DNA of 40,786 nt from Thozetella sp. PMI_491 (lineage: Eukaryota > Ascomycota > Sordariomycetes > Chaetosphaeriales > Chaetosphaeriaceae), in NCBI GenBank assembly GCA_021432635.1, contig MU270157.1, positions 1 through 40,786 of the forward strand, written 5' to 3'. Made by a program: the position numbers and the translations under genes. The notes beneath the pieces were generated by a model. The model was given only the letters and a program-made list of their open reading frames with translations. It searched no databases and was not told the DNA's origin. Positions 19,555 through 33,145 of the stretch are shown here, in pieces. How positions within the stretch are numbered: the first letter of the stretch is position 1; every line of letters begins with the position of its first letter.

Positions 19555-19687
19555 TGTTACAAACAAGTTAGAGTCAACCGCTGCACCATAAGGCAAAAGC
19601 TTCAGTAATGAGCAAACTTGCTCATTACTACCCCATTCTATATTATATAGTTACCCCGCACAGGGCCCAACCTGTACAGCTGTAACA
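19555..19687 (-). repeat. TRIM left terminal repeat, with perfect hairpin
   Basis: This repeat is less mutated than its right-hand partner. It contains an 11-bp perfect inverted repeat, GTAATGAGCAA / TTGCTCATTAC (19605-19615 and 19618-19628), with a 2-base centre. In the right copy the same palindrome survives imperfectly with C-to-T and G-to-A changes. Confidence 0.85.
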
Positions 19688-19863
19688 TCATGCTCCCTCT
19701 TCAAAGGCATGCCCTCATGCCGTGTAAGGGGACCAACCCTCACGCGCACTTCAACAGTATAATATAGGGAAACCCAAGGCATTAGTATAGTGCGATTAAG
19801 TCTGTAGTGCCTTGCTTGCAGTCAGAGCTGCCTAAGTAGTGAAGAGGTTCATGCTACTATTTT

Positions 19864-19953
19864 TGCAACTTGTGGGAATTAAACCTACGACCTTCAGCGT
19901 AAGTCAAGTTTACTTATTATATTACAAACAAGTTAGGGTCAACCGCTGCACTA
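19864..19953 (-). other. tRNA-like segment with Pol III box A and box B resemblance
   Basis: Read leftward, the right terminal repeat gives TAGTGCAGCGGTTGA (19939-19953), close to a tRNA box A. The interior then gives CTTGA-CTTACGC-TGAAG, like an anticodon arm with loop anticodon UAC (Val). GGTTTAATTCC (19875-19885) follows, two transitions from the box B consensus, inside a T-arm-like GTAGG/CCCAC stem. The acceptor partner GCAACTT expected at the 5' end is not found in place and the D-arm to anticodon spacing is too long. It is therefore a tRNA-derived relic, not a functional tRNA. Confidence 0.4.
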
Positions 19954-21586
19954 TAAGGCAAAAGCTTTGGTAATAAGCAAACTTACTTATTACTACCCCA
20001 TTCCATATTATATAGTTACCCCGCACAGGGCCCAACCTGTACAGCTGTAACATATAAGTTTATATAAAGTTTTTAATTCTTTAATTCTTAACCCTACTTT
20101 AAGATTCTCTTTTAAGTTAAAAGGGATTTAATAGACTTTTAATTTAAAGCTATAGTTAATAAAGAATAAAGATATCTTAGTTAATTCTTATCTAATATTA
20201 TTATAAGTAAACTAAACAATTAGTAATAGTTATATCTAATTATCTTATTTATAGTTAATATAATAGTATAAGTATTATTTTATAGTTTAATTAAGTCTTT
20301 CTATCTATTTATTAGACTAAGAATAATAAGCTATTAATAGTTAGTGTTTAATTTTAAGTTAAGCTATAAAGGCTTTTTAAAAGTTTAAGGTAAATAACTT
20401 GTCTTTATTATTAACTAGCTTATCTAATAATTTATAGTTTATAATAATATTTTTTATAAATATATAAGCTAGTTCTTTAGTATTATTAGTTTTTTTATAT
20501 AGGATAAAATAACTATACTTAATAAGTTTATTAGTAATTACTAAGATATTATTAAAAGATATTTTAATTAAAGGTTTCTTTAAAAGTAGTAATTTTATAA
20601 TAAAGTCTAAAGAGATTAAGCTTTATAACGTTTTAGGGATTAAAAGAGGTTATAATTCTTTATAAATCTTATACTAATTTACCTTGCTTTTATTATATTT
20701 ATTATATTTTTTAATTACTTCTTTTATAATCCTTTTAACTCTAAGGAAGTTATAAATATAATATAGTTATTCTAGGGTCTTAATAACTCTTTAATATCTA
20801 TAGGGAAAAATTTTATATATTTTCTTTACTAGGTTTTATTATAAAGTATTAAAGATATAGATTTTCCTATAGAATTAATAGACTTTATTTCTCTTTTTTA
20901 TATTTTTACTAAGGCTATTTTATATAAAGTCTATAAAGTCTTAATTATTAAAAACTTCTTTAATTTTATTAGTTTAATTAGGGTTTAAAAGAATTTAAAA
21001 GATAGTATTTAACTCTTAAAAAGCCTAGCCTAGGCTTTTATCTTTTAAAACTATTAAAATACTTTATATATAAGGTTTTAATTCTTATATATAATCTTCT
21101 TTTAACTAAGAATATCTACCCTAGTATTTTCTAGTCCCTTTTTATATATAATTTTAAAATTAAATTTAAAGAGAAATTTAATCTATCTAATTTATTATTT
21201 ATTAAGCTTTTTATTAATTATAAAATAGATAAGGTTCTTATAGTTTATATAAATAATAACTTAGTGTTATACTTTATAAAGATAAACCTTTTATTTTTTA
21301 AAGGCTTTAATAATCGTTATTAGTTTTTTATTATATATTTAATAGTTAATCTTTATTTCTTTAAGTTTTTTTAAGAAGAAGGTAATTAAGTATAATAATT
21401 CTTTTTTATTATATTATTTAAGTTATCTTTTTATTATAAAGTCTAAGGAGTTAGTTTTAACTTTATATAGTTTTATTAGGTTTAAAAGTATAAGTATAAG
21501 TTTACTTAAGATCTATAACTTAATAACTTTAAAAGCTTTACTAGTTTAATTAATCTACTTAAACTTAATCTTTTCATAGGTAAGCT

Positions 21587-21840
21587 GTTGGATCGTAGGT
21601 TTGTAGTGTTGCTTGATCTAATATAGAGGATCTAAAGCTTTAACAAGCTCTGATTAGACTATAGCTAATCTAGTGTAGAGAGTTATATAATTAGCTAAGG
21701 GCTATTTAGAGGCTTATTTAAATAGTTAACTTAGCTTATAGAGAATATATCTAAATATATACTAATATAAAGGATCTTTTACCTAGTTGTTTTATATTTA
21801 TTTGTTTTATAGTACTAAGATCTTATAATACTAACTAATA
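21587..21840 (+). repeat. Copia-like 5' LTR
   Basis: This 254-bp repeat starts TGTTGGATCGTAGG and ends CTAACTAATA. It is a direct repeat of 28715-28969. Confidence 0.9.
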
Positions 21841-24800
21841 CTAATTAGTATTGCTTTTAAAAGTAATATAGATAAGCTAGGCAAACTTATAAACACTACT
21901 TAAGAGATTTTATTCTTATTTGCTTTAAGGCTCTTTTAAAGTAGTGATTTTATTAGAGGATTCTATTCTTCTTTACTTTAGGACTATTAACAATTATATA
22001 AATAACTATTTAGAGTATATTATAAGTATTATAATTAGTGCTAGTTAATAATATAAGGTATTATTCTTACTGTATTAAAACCTTATTAAGAAAGTATTAA
22101 AACAAACTAGTATACCTATAAGTATAATAGCTAGTATATAAGTATATTAGTAATACACTAGAATATTAATAAGGAGCGTAAGGACATAGAGCTTATAGTA
22201 ATACTTACTTGCCTAGAGCTTTAGCTTTAAGACTAAGATATTATAGATCGAGTAGTAGTCTTAAAACTATACCGGGAGATTGATCTAGATATTACTTTAG
22301 CTAAGCTAAGGAACTTATAGGCTATATCCTAACTACTTAGCTATTATAACCTAGGGAAACTACTATATGAAAATAAACTACTAAGCTACTTTTAAGAGGA
22401 TTTTTAAAACTAGTAGATTAAAGACTTTTAAAGGCTGGATAAGCTAATTATATAAGCACTATATAATTACCTATATAATTATAGACTACTAGTAAAGCAG
22501 GCTATACAGCTCCCTTTAGCTATCACCCTTTTTAACTATATAATAAAGTAGTTTAGAGACAATAAGGACAAAAAAGCTATTCTATAGATTATTCACCTAA
22601 TTCTAAGAGTTACTTAAAGCTTAGCAAGTAGTAAAAGCTTAATCCTAACTAGGGACTAGTAAAAACCCCTAATAAAAATGCCTTCGAGTTAGTTTTAATA
22701 AGAGAGTAGTTTTATATAAGGCTAGGAGTAGGTATTAAACAATATAGGGGAGAGTAAAGCTTTAATTAACTAATTAGCTGCTTTAAATGTCTTTAAAAAG
22801 CCCTATAAATAACCTCTTAATAAACTAGACTAAATTAAAATACTTATAATCTACTAGGATCAACCTAGTTAAAATAAAGGGATTAAGTATAGCTAATAGC
22901 TATTTTAAAAAGCTTAAAGATAATAAGAAAGGGGATTTAACAAGCCTAATCCCTATAGCTAAGACTAGCTATTATATTAAACACTTAGATAATAAGGATT
23001 TTAAAGATTATAAAGTATATATAACAGGTAGAATAATATACTCTTAAGTAACTAAGAAAGGAGTTCTAGTATATTTATAGTTATTAATAGAGACTAGTAG
23101 AACTAGGACTAGTATACTTTATCACTCCTAGTATCTCTTATTAAAAAGATTAATATAAGTTTATTATAAGTATTTATAAAAATCTAAAAAGATAGAAATA
23201 TATAGACTAGTGCTTAGTATAATATCTTAGACTTTAAAGTTAGGTAATTTTTACTATATATATAAAAGCTTAGGATTAGACTATTATAACTTTATATAAT
23301 CTTTAACCACTTATTAAGAGGAGAAGTATTATAATACTACCTATATTATATAAACCTTAAACAGCTATTTATAATACTATATACTTAGATTAGATAATAT
23401 TATAATATAAAAACTATATAAGCTTTATATTATAGTAATTAGAGCTTGCTAATGTTTTTAATCCTAAGAAAGAGACTAGAGATAATTGGAAAAAGTAAAC
23501 TAGAGGTATTATAAGTATTTTTTAATAAGTTATAGCTATACTAGTAAGCTCTTAATAATATATATAATATTAAATAGTAATTAGTAGATATAACTTTAAG
23601 AGTAATCTTAGGAGTTAAAGAGTTATTAATAGTATTTATAAGGCTAGAAAAGAGCTTTAAAGCACTTTGTTTAACACTTAGGAGTATTTTATAGATTATA
23701 AAGAATATATAGTCGTTAACTAGGGAAAGCTTCTTTATAGATTAATAATTTTAATAGATAGGAGAGTGTTAAAAAGGCTATAAAAAAAGCTTTAAGTGCT
23801 TTTTATTAGATAATTAAAGATCTAGTATAAAATAAACTAATAGATACTAGGTATATAAAAAGAAAGGCTATTTCTTAATAAACTATATAAAAGAGGATTA
23901 GGTAAAGATAAAAGAGAATTAAAAGTATAACTAAGCTTTTTATAATAAGTTTAAAGAGACTTTTTAAGTATTTCTTACCCTATATAAAGGCTTAATCTTA
24001 AAGACTATATTTTACTAAGATAAAAATTATAATAAGGCTAATAGGAAAGCTAATGATTATAGTAAGCTTTTTAAAAGTAATAAGAGTAATTAAAAAAGTA
24101 GTTAATAATATGAGACAGCTATTTAGCTTACTAGTGTATTATTTTAATATGTATTATAAGCTAGAATAAGAGATACTCTACTAATAAACTAAAACCTTAA
24201 TTATAATAAGTATAAAATAAACGTTTTTATACTTGATTAATACTCTAAAGAGGTATTTTAGGGTATAATATTAAATACTAGTATAGCTAAGAAATTAACC
24301 GCTAAGAGAAGTTAGTTTTAAATACTTTATAAGTAGATACTAGGGATTATACTAGACACTAGTAGAGCTAGGAAAGTATATATAAAGTTTAATAATAAAG
24401 CTCTTATAAGCTTTATAGGGAGTGTTAAGCTAGATATACTAGTTAGCCGGGTAATATTTTATATAATTAACATGCTAACCCCCTTCCTTTTTTATTTAAG
24501 AGATATAGATAAGCTTAAGGTAAAGCTATATAATATATATAATAAGTTAGTAAGTGCTTTTAAAGTGTATATATTAGTATATAGGAAATAGGGCTATATA
24601 TAGCTTTACTTAGATAACCTAGGAGTATAATAAATAAATAGTTTAAATAGATTAAGTATAATATTCCTGACTAAGGCTAAGTTAAAGCGTGTTTATTTAT
24701 AATTTAACTACCTATCTATAGGGAAAATATATAAGTTTTTTAAGGAAGTAGGCTATAATATTAAGATAAATACTTTTAAGCTTATAAACTATTTTTACTA

Positions 24801-27321
24801 CTTTTATTAGATATATTAAAGTATATTAAAATACTTTAAGTTTAAACTATAAAAGAAAGCCGACTTTAACTATAAGATTTTAATAGATATAGTATATTTT
24901 AATAATAAACTAGTACTTTATATAATTTATATAAGTATAAGATTCTAAACAAAGAGCTTTCTTATAGATATAACAGCTAAAACGATATAAAAGACCTTAA
25001 AAAGGTATTAAATAAATATATATCTAGGATTATTAGATATTTTAATAACTGATTTAAGTATTAACTTTATAGCTAATTATTTTAAAGCTAAAGTAAAGCT
25101 TATAGGGATTATATATTATTAAGTCCTAGTAAAAGTATATAACTTAATTAAAAAGATTAAAAGGATATATAAGATACTAAGAAGAGTATATAATATTATA
25201 CTTATAAAGAGTAAAAAGAGTAAAAAAGAAGTGTTATAAGCTGCTCTTAGCGTAGTAAATACTATAGCTAGACTAGATAGATTAGTCCTAACCCTTTTAG
25301 TCTTTAGGGTATATCTATAAATCTTAATAGATTTACCCTTCTTTATAAGCTAGATTTAATATATAAAAGCTTATAGTAAAGCTTTAATTAAGCTTTAAAA
25401 GATCTTTATAGACTATTAGATTTAAGAAGTATTTTATATATAAAATAGGCTAGATACTAAGTATATCCTACTATAATTATTAGCTCTTAAGAGTTTAGTA
25501 TTAATATAATATAAAGGCTTATAAGTATAAAAAGGACTATTTAAAGTATTTACTATAACTAATAAAGATATTACTATAGAAATAATAAATAAACCTATTA
25601 TATTTAAAAGTATTATAATCAGGCCTTATAATATATAAAATAATTAGTTAATACCTTAGGAGAAGAATAAAGAAATAATTATATTTAAGTATTTAAAACT
25701 ATTAAAGTAATAAAAATAAGGTTAATTAATAAAATAAGAGGCAATTATATACTAAGTAAAAAATTATAAAAACAGATAAGTTAATAAGTAAAAGACTTAA
25801 AGTAATAAGATTATTATAATAGCTAATTATTAGACTAAAAAAGAGTAATATAACTATAAAACTATTGTTAAGATATATATAGTAAAGACTATTAAAATAT
25901 TAAGAGAGTTATTTAAGCTTTTTAATTAAACTAAAATTAAGTTACTAATAACTATAAATATAATTAAGCTAATCACTTTAAGGCTAAAGTATAATTAAGC
26001 TAGAATCTTTAGTTATTAACTTATTTATAAAGTAAAAGGATAAGGTACTAAGTGTTTATATAAAAAATTATATTTAATTACCTAGAGCTATAATAACTAT
26101 AAGAAGTATATTCTCCTTACTTAAGTGTTAATAATTTTATATTATAGCTAATAATTAATTTTAATGCTTATACTAAGCCTTAAATAATAAGGACTTAAAG
26201 TTATACTTAGAGATATTATATAAGCTTATACTTAGTTAAGGTTTAATCTTTAGTATATTATTTTATTATATTTACTATATAAGCTATATAGTTAATACTC
26301 TTTAAATATTATTTTAAAAGTAATAAAGCTACTTTATAAGCTTATAAAAATAAAGCTATACTAGTTTATAATATATAATAAGTATTATAAAGAGTATTTA
26401 AGGATAAAAACCTCTAGATATAATCTATATCTCTTAATTATAAAAGTAAAAGAATTATTTAATATAATTAGTTTATAAACTAATAATACTATTAATATTA
26501 GTAGCTTAAAGTTCTTTAAAAAAAAGGAATTAAAGCTTTAAAGAGTAGGTTTTAAAGTTAAACTAAGATTATTAATAAATCCTAGGTCTATAAAAGACTT
26601 TAATAGTTACTACCTTAAGATTAATAAGGACTTTATAATAATTTATTAAAAAAGCTAAATAGGTAGGCTTAAGCTAGTAGACCCTGACTTAAAAAGTGTG
26701 AGAAAGTAGTATATAGAGTAGAGAGTATAAGGTACTTATATTACTTTTATTTACTAGCTAGAAGTAGTATTTAATTATATTATAACTATTTAAGAGTTAA
26801 AACTAAGGGAGTAGTAGATTAAAAGGCTTAATAAGTGTATTACTTAGTAGATTTATAAGTAGTTAAGGGGTATTTACTATATAAGCCTTAACCTAGATAC
26901 TATTAAGCTATATATTTTTATAGATAGATTATTTACTAATAATAAGGACCTTAGTTTATAGATTAAATTTATAATTATTTTAAGGAATAAGAGCTTTTTA
27001 AAGTACTTAAAGAGTTTTAAACTGGTTAAAAATATAGTGTACTAGTCTTTAACTAAGTATAAGTATATAATATATAATATTCTTACTAATAAGATTTATA
27101 GTATAAGCTTTAGCTTTAATATTAGCTATATACTTAACTATATACTTAGAATAATCTATAATTACCTATAGATAAAAGCTTTAGAGCTAGTAGTTTATAT
27201 AGATTTATACTTATTATATTAATACTTAGTATAATTAAAAAGTATAGTGGAAAAGTATCTTATAATTAATCTTATAGCTTTAAAATAGTCTTATAAAGCT
27301 TATAAGATTGTTAAAATTAGG

Positions 27322-27363
27322 TGGATAAATAAAAACAATAATCTAGTTAATATAATAACTAAA
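27322..27363 (+). other. Copia RNase H C-terminal motif
   Basis: The translated codons read W-I-N-K-N-N-N-L-V-N-I-I-T-K. The conserved W-I, N and T-K positions of copia RNase H remain, and the expected Ala-Asp has become Val-Asn, as C-to-T and G-to-A changes would make it. Confidence 0.6.
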
Positions 27364-28714
27364 GAAGTACCTAATAACATGTTAAAAGTACTTATATTAA
27401 TAAATAAAGCTTTATTTTATATTAAAAACTAGGTCTAATACTCTTAAGAAAGAAGAAGAGTTAGAGAAGAGAGTATAAGGGAGAGTATAAGGGAAGTATA
27501 GGAGAGTAGTTAGGAAAGTAGAGGAAAGTATATAAAATGTATAAGATTAATTTAAGGGGATATATCCCTTAATAACTAGAAAAGAGTAAAATATTACCTT
27601 AAACATTAAAAATAAAATAATAATAATCTTATAGGGGTGAGAATAATAGTATGCCAAGCTAGGTAAAGGCTTTTTAGCTAGTAGTAGCTCTTTCTTCCTT
27701 TATTATAGCTTTTATAGTTACCTCTTCCTCCCTCTTTTTAGCTAAGTATAGTAATCCCCTAACTATAAGGCGCTAATAGTTACTTTTTTAAGTACTAATT
27801 AGTTAATTAATAAAGTACTAGAATATATAAATATATATATTACTTATTAAAGGGTTAGTATTAACTATAAGTATATATAAGAACTACTTAGTAGCAGCCT
27901 AGGTAATTATTAGACTATATATATAGTTAGCACACCTAATTATAGTTTAAGAGCTTAAAGGATTATATATAGTAATATAAAAGTGCCTAAAGGTATAGTA
28001 AAAGCAATAGTTACTATTATAACTAGGATTCTTATAATAGTTATACCTATTATCCTTATTTATAAAAGTACTCTTTAAGCAGGGCAAGTACTAGCTCTTA
28101 TAAGCTAGGCTAGCTATACTCTAATTATATAAAGTATACTTAATACTATAAGTAGAGTGCTAACTACCCTTAGTGGTAGCTTTCTTTTTTTTAACTATTA
28201 TATTATTTATTAGCACTTATAACTATATAATTAAAAGCTTATAAGTACTTATTATACTTAAAAGGTATAATAAATATTAGTTTATTATTTAGTAGTACTT
28301 TATTAGTTTTAAAAATACTAGTAACTAATTAAGTAATCTTACTGTTATTATTACTATTGCTGTTACTGCTATAGTTGTTGTTAAGGCTAAAAAGAAAAGG
28401 GGTAAAAATAATACGGTGAGCTGGTAAAATAGTCCTTTATATGATTGTAGAAGTAGTTATAGCTGATTTAAGAGTGTTTTTCTATTGTTTTTACAGCTAT
28501 TATTTATTACTTATTGTTTTTATTGTTTTTATTATTCCTTACTTTTCTTATAAAGTAGCTGTTTTATTATTAAGAGTTTAAAAGAGTATATAAAGAGCTA
28601 TATAATAAAGTAGTAATTATATAAGAGCTTAGTATATTATTTTTAGAATAAAATGCTTTTAATAAGTTGTTTTAAGTGATTTAGTTAAGCGCTATAAAAA
28701 GAAAAGAGAGCCTG
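27364..28714 (+). other. Unassigned 3' interior of the copia-like element
   Basis: About 1.35 kb lies between the pol end and the 3' LTR. It includes a low-complexity stretch at about 28337-28385 (runs of ACT, GTT, ATT and GCT codons, giving a Thr/Val/Ile/Ala repeat) followed by a Lys-rich KAKKKRGK. No known domain was recognised. It could be a degraded extra ORF or captured sequence. Confidence 0.35.
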
Positions 28715-28969
28715 TGTTAGATTATAGGTTTATAGTATTGTTTAATCTAGTATAAAGGATCTAGAGCTTTGACAAGCTTTGATTAAACTATAGCTAATCT
28801 AGTATAGAGAGTTATATGATTAGCTAAGGGTTATTTAGGGGCTTGTTTGAGTAGTTAACTTAGCTTATAGAGAATATATTTAGACATATATTAATATAGA
28901 GGATCTTTTACCTAGTTGTTTTATATTTGTTTGTTTTATAGTACTAAGATCTTATAATACTAACTAATA
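28715..28969 (+). repeat. Copia-like 3' LTR
   Basis: This 255-bp repeat is preceded by a polypurine tract and followed by the TAAGC duplication. Confidence 0.9.
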
Positions 28970-29261
28970 TAAGCTTTATAAATAGTAAGACAAGCTTATT
29001 ATAGTTTTTTATAAAGTAATAATAATAATTAATAAATCTAAGAAATACTTATACTCTTTTTATTATTTCTAATAACAACTAGTTATATATTACTACTACC
29101 TTTTTAAGGTTTATTCTAATAAATCCAGGGGTGATTTTAAATCCTAGAAAGATAATTTCTTTAATATAAAACTTACTCTTCTTTAGCTTTATTAAGAGTT
29201 TAATATCTTTTAAAGCTTATAGTATAATATAAATATATTATTTATATTTTATTATATTTTT

Positions 29262-29300
29262 AAAATAAATAAGGATATTATCTAAGTAGATAATATAAAA
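29262..29300 (-). other. Inner gypsy reverse transcriptase active-site motif
   Basis: The minus-strand codons read F-Y-I-I-Y-L-D-N-I-L-I-Y-F. This is the gypsy YLDDILIY catalytic box with the second Asp changed to Asn (GAT/GAC to AAT), a G-to-A change typical of RIP on the complementary strand. Confidence 0.8.
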
Positions 29301-32300
29301 TCTATTAATATATAGTTATAAGATATAGTTAATTATAGCTTAAAATATTACTAAAGTGTTTTATAGTTTAAAAGGTATAATTAAGTACTTATAATATTTA
29401 TACTTAGTTTTAATTACTATTTTTTATTCTTTTTCTTTTACTATTTAGATTAAGTTATAAATTTCTTTAAGGTTAAAGTATATTATTATTATAGCTTTTA
29501 TTAGTTAGTCTTATAATTTAAATATTAAGGGTAATAGTCTTTTATCTAAGATAATAATACTATTAAGTTATTAATAATTAATATATAATCTTTATTTCCT
29601 AGTTTTATCCTTACTTTTCTTAGGTATAAATAAGATTAAATATTTTACTAGTAAGTTTAACAGTTATATATAATCTTTCTCTAGGTTTTTATTAAGGTAT
29701 TATTATAGGGCTATAAGTTTTTCCTTATCTAGTTTATAGATCTTATATAGTTTAGGTTATTCTCTTAGTTTAATTAGTATATAATAATTAAACTAATTAT
29801 ATTTTAATAACCTTATATCTAATATTCTTTTAAATAATTTATTATACTTTTAATATTCTTTTAATATCTTATTTAAAGGTTTTATTATAAATACTTTAAT
29901 AATTATTAATATCTTAAAAGTCTTTTTTAAAGGCTTATTTAAAAATCTCTTATAAATTACTCTAAAAGTTAAGTCTTTTTAAATATCTTTAGTTTTTTTC
30001 TCTAAGATTAATTAGGTATATTTTTTAAGTATTAATCTAAAAAATATCTAACTAGTTATTTAATTAATTCTTAGATTATTCTTTTATAATTATAATATCT
30101 TTAAAATTAAGTAGTATAATTTAATTTCTATAATATTAAAGGTTATTTCTTTATTATATATATTATAAGCTAATATTAAAAAAGGTATAATTTTTATTAT
30201 AATATCTCTTTTTTTATACTAAGCTAGTTTTTTTTTTATAATATATAGGTAATATATAAATTCTTTTCTATTTTAAGATAGTTATAACTAGTTAATAACT
30301 TTAGATAATATATAATTTCTTTAAGATTTATTATTAATTATTATAATAATATTATATTAATTATTAATAATAAAAATATAAGTTAATAGTCTTAAATTTA
30401 AGCTAATAGTTATTATAAGAATTTTTATTTCTAGGTTATCCTATTAACTCTTTATAAGTAATATCTCTTATTTTTTATCTAGTTTTATCTTAAAGTAGAT
30501 TATAAGTATTAGCTTTTTTTTATAAGGTATAATTTATATTATATAAAGTCTTTAAGCTAGGGCTTAAATCTTATATTAATAAAATATTTTTATATATATT
30601 TTATAGCTTTAATTTATTCCTTAGTTATTTTTATTTATAAGTTAGTAAGGTTTTCTCTTATAAAAGTATATCCTTATACTTTTCTTTAATATTATTATAT
30701 AGTTTTTTCTATATATTAATATAAATATATTATAAAAGTATATTATATTATACTTAGCTTATTTTTATAATATATTAAAAACTAAAGGTTTAACTTAAAG
30801 GTAGTTTATTTATTATATTAGTCCTTTATTTTTTAATACTTTATTTTTTTTATAGGTAAGAGTTATTAATTTATTATATCTTATATTTAATAGGAAAGAA
30901 ATTATACTTTAGTTTATCTATAATATATATTTTATATAGTATAATATATTATATCTAGGTAATTTCTTTATAATATTTATATTATAGGCTTATTTAAAGG
31001 TTATCTTAATAATTTAGTTATTAGTTATTTTTTAATAAGTTATAATATAAGACTTTATCTATAAAGAATAATATATATTCTCCTCCTAGGATTAAGTTAA
31101 GTCTAATCCTTAAATATTCTTAAATTATAAATAAGAATATATTATATATTTTCTCTATTAATTCTTCTTTAATTTCTAATAAGCTATTAAATTCTTTTTC
31201 TTATTACTTAGGTATATAAAAGGCAAGTTATTTATTACTTTCTTTATAAATATAAGTCTTAATAGAAGAGTTATTTAGTTGTATTTTTTAAGCTTTTTAA
31301 TTATTATAATATATTATTATAAGGTATTATTTAAAATAGTCTAGTTATTTAAATATAAGTATTAAGATATTTAATTATTAGAGTTTTTCTAGTTATTATT
31401 TATTAGTAGGTTTTTATCTTATATATAAAGTACTATTTTTAATATATATATTATACCTAGAATTATTTAGGTTTAAGAATTAATATTTTCTTTTTATTTT
31501 TAAAATAGTTATTATATATCTTTTATAGCTAATAGTTTAGCTTAATATCTTAGTTTTTTATATACTTTAAAGGTAGTAATATATAAGGAAATAAGTGTTT
31601 TTTATAATAAATATATATTATTATCTCTCTTTAATTTTAAATATAATAAACTTTTTTACTTTAATACTTTAAATAGGCTTTAGTATTATTTATTTTATAT
31701 AGTTTATTTAGTTTATAATATATAATTAGCTTTAGGTTTTATATAGTTAGGATTATATTATTTTTAGCTAATAATAATAAGTAATTTATATTTATTATTA
31801 TTTTTAAGTATAATATAGCTTTTTTAATTATTAGTTTACTTAAGGCTATATATTAATTTAAAGATAATTCTTTTATTAATATTATAGTATAAGTATTATT
31901 AAGATCTATAATATTATATACTAGGTTGTTTTATATAATTATATTTAAGGTTTAAACTAATTTATATTATATTAAATTAATTAATTACTTTTTAAGTATT
32001 AGTTTCTAACCTATCTTTTTTAACTATTTATAAGTATTAATATAATATCTCTTTTTCTAATAATTATAGTATTTAATTTCTTTAAGGTCTTATTTTAGTT
32101 TTTATTATGCTATATTTAAGTTTATAGGTCCTATATAAGTCTTATATACTATTATCTAATAGTTTTAATATTAATTAATAAATTATTTAGATTAGTTATT
32201 TTATTATAATTTTCTAGTATTAACTAGTTATAAAGGTTCTTATTATTATTTCTCTATCTTTTATTTATATAATTAATTATTAATATAAGTTATTATTTTT

Positions 32301-33145
32301 ATATATAATAAGAAATCTTCTAGGAGATTAAGCTTTAAAACTTTATCTTTAACTTTACTTTTAAGTCCTTAGTAAAATAAGAATTTCTTAGTTTTATTAA
32401 TATAATTTAAGAGTAAGTAGAGTTATTAAAATTCTACTATATATTAAACTATTAATCCTTTTTACTTAAGTTAGTATAGGTTTTATTCTTATTAATATTT
32501 CTTATCTAGTTTTTAAAAGAGGGATTTTAAGGCTTATTTATATCTTATATAAGTTATAAAGATATTATAGGTTTTTAGTCTAAGTTTTAAAGTAAATCTT
32601 TTTTTAAAAAAGTCTATAAGGTATAGTTTAAACTATACTAGTACTTTTCCTTTTAAAAATAAGCTAGTATATACTACTTTTTTATATTTACTTTAAAAGC
32701 TATTAGTATAAAAGTAATAATAAGCTCTTACTTAAACTAGGTAGTTTTTTAGGTGTTTATAAGTATTATTAAAAGGTTAAGGCTAGTTAAGCCTTAGCTT
32801 TTTATATCCTTTAATAAGGGTTATAATAATATTAATAGTAGTATATATAATATATAGATCACTTTTAAATTAAGGCATTTAAATAATACTAATATATAGC
32901 TTATTAATAAGTTTTTTCATCTAGGCAAGGTCTCTTTTTATATTAGTATACTTAGTATTATCTCTATTATTATTAGTATCTTTTATTTCTTAGTTAAGGC
33001 TGTATTAAATAAAAGCCTTTTCCTTTTTCTTATTAGACTTACTAGAGTTATAACTACTAGTAGATAAGGTGTTTTTACTAGATATATTAACTATAAAATA
33101 TTATTAATTATACTTGTCTTATCCTTTAAAAGAGAGTAATTAATA

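Larger units (their letters stand above)
19555..20052 (-). mobile_element. 498-bp TRIM-like element with 133-bp terminal direct repeats
   Basis: Terminal direct repeats of exactly 133 bp (19555-19687 and 19920-20052) begin TGTTAC (TATTAC in the second) and end GCTGTAACA. The target duplication TATAA lies at 19550-19554 and 20053-20057. The empty site is in the outer gypsy copy at 17446-17450. The 232-bp interior has no coding capacity. A purine-rich tract on the minus strand (AAGAGGGAGCATGA) abuts the left repeat, so the element probably reads leftward. It is far richer in G+C than the DNA around it and keeps CA/TG/CG, so it arrived after most RIP or is too short for RIP. The structure fits a terminal-repeat retrotransposon in miniature, moved by another element's proteins. 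A solo composite of two LTRs is the alternative. Confidence 0.85.
21587..28969 (+). mobile_element. Ty1/copia-like LTR retrotransposon, RIP-degraded, nested in the inner gypsy copy
   Basis: LTRs lie at 21587-21840 (254 bp) and 28715-28969 (255 bp). They begin TGTTGG/TGTTAG and end ACTAATA (CA changed to TA). The target duplication TAAGC is at 21582-21586 and 28970-28974, and the empty site is in the outer gypsy copy at 34667-34671. A purine tract (AAAAAGAAAAGAGAGCC) precedes the right LTR, so it reads rightward. Near 26320-26380 an AAAGCT..TTATAAGCTTATAAA stretch resembles the degraded K-A-L-Y-G-L-K block of copia RT. At 27322-27363 WINKNNNLVNIITK matches the copia RNase H end (W-I-x(4)-N-x-A-D-x-x-T-K). 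At 7383 bp it is long for the superfamily. About 1.35 kb between the end of pol and the 3' LTR is not explained by pol. Confidence 0.85.

Noticed and set aside
19864..19953. A functional tRNA-Val gene
   Set aside because: The acceptor stem cannot pair, the spacing between box A and the anticodon arm is wrong and the T-loop is mutated.
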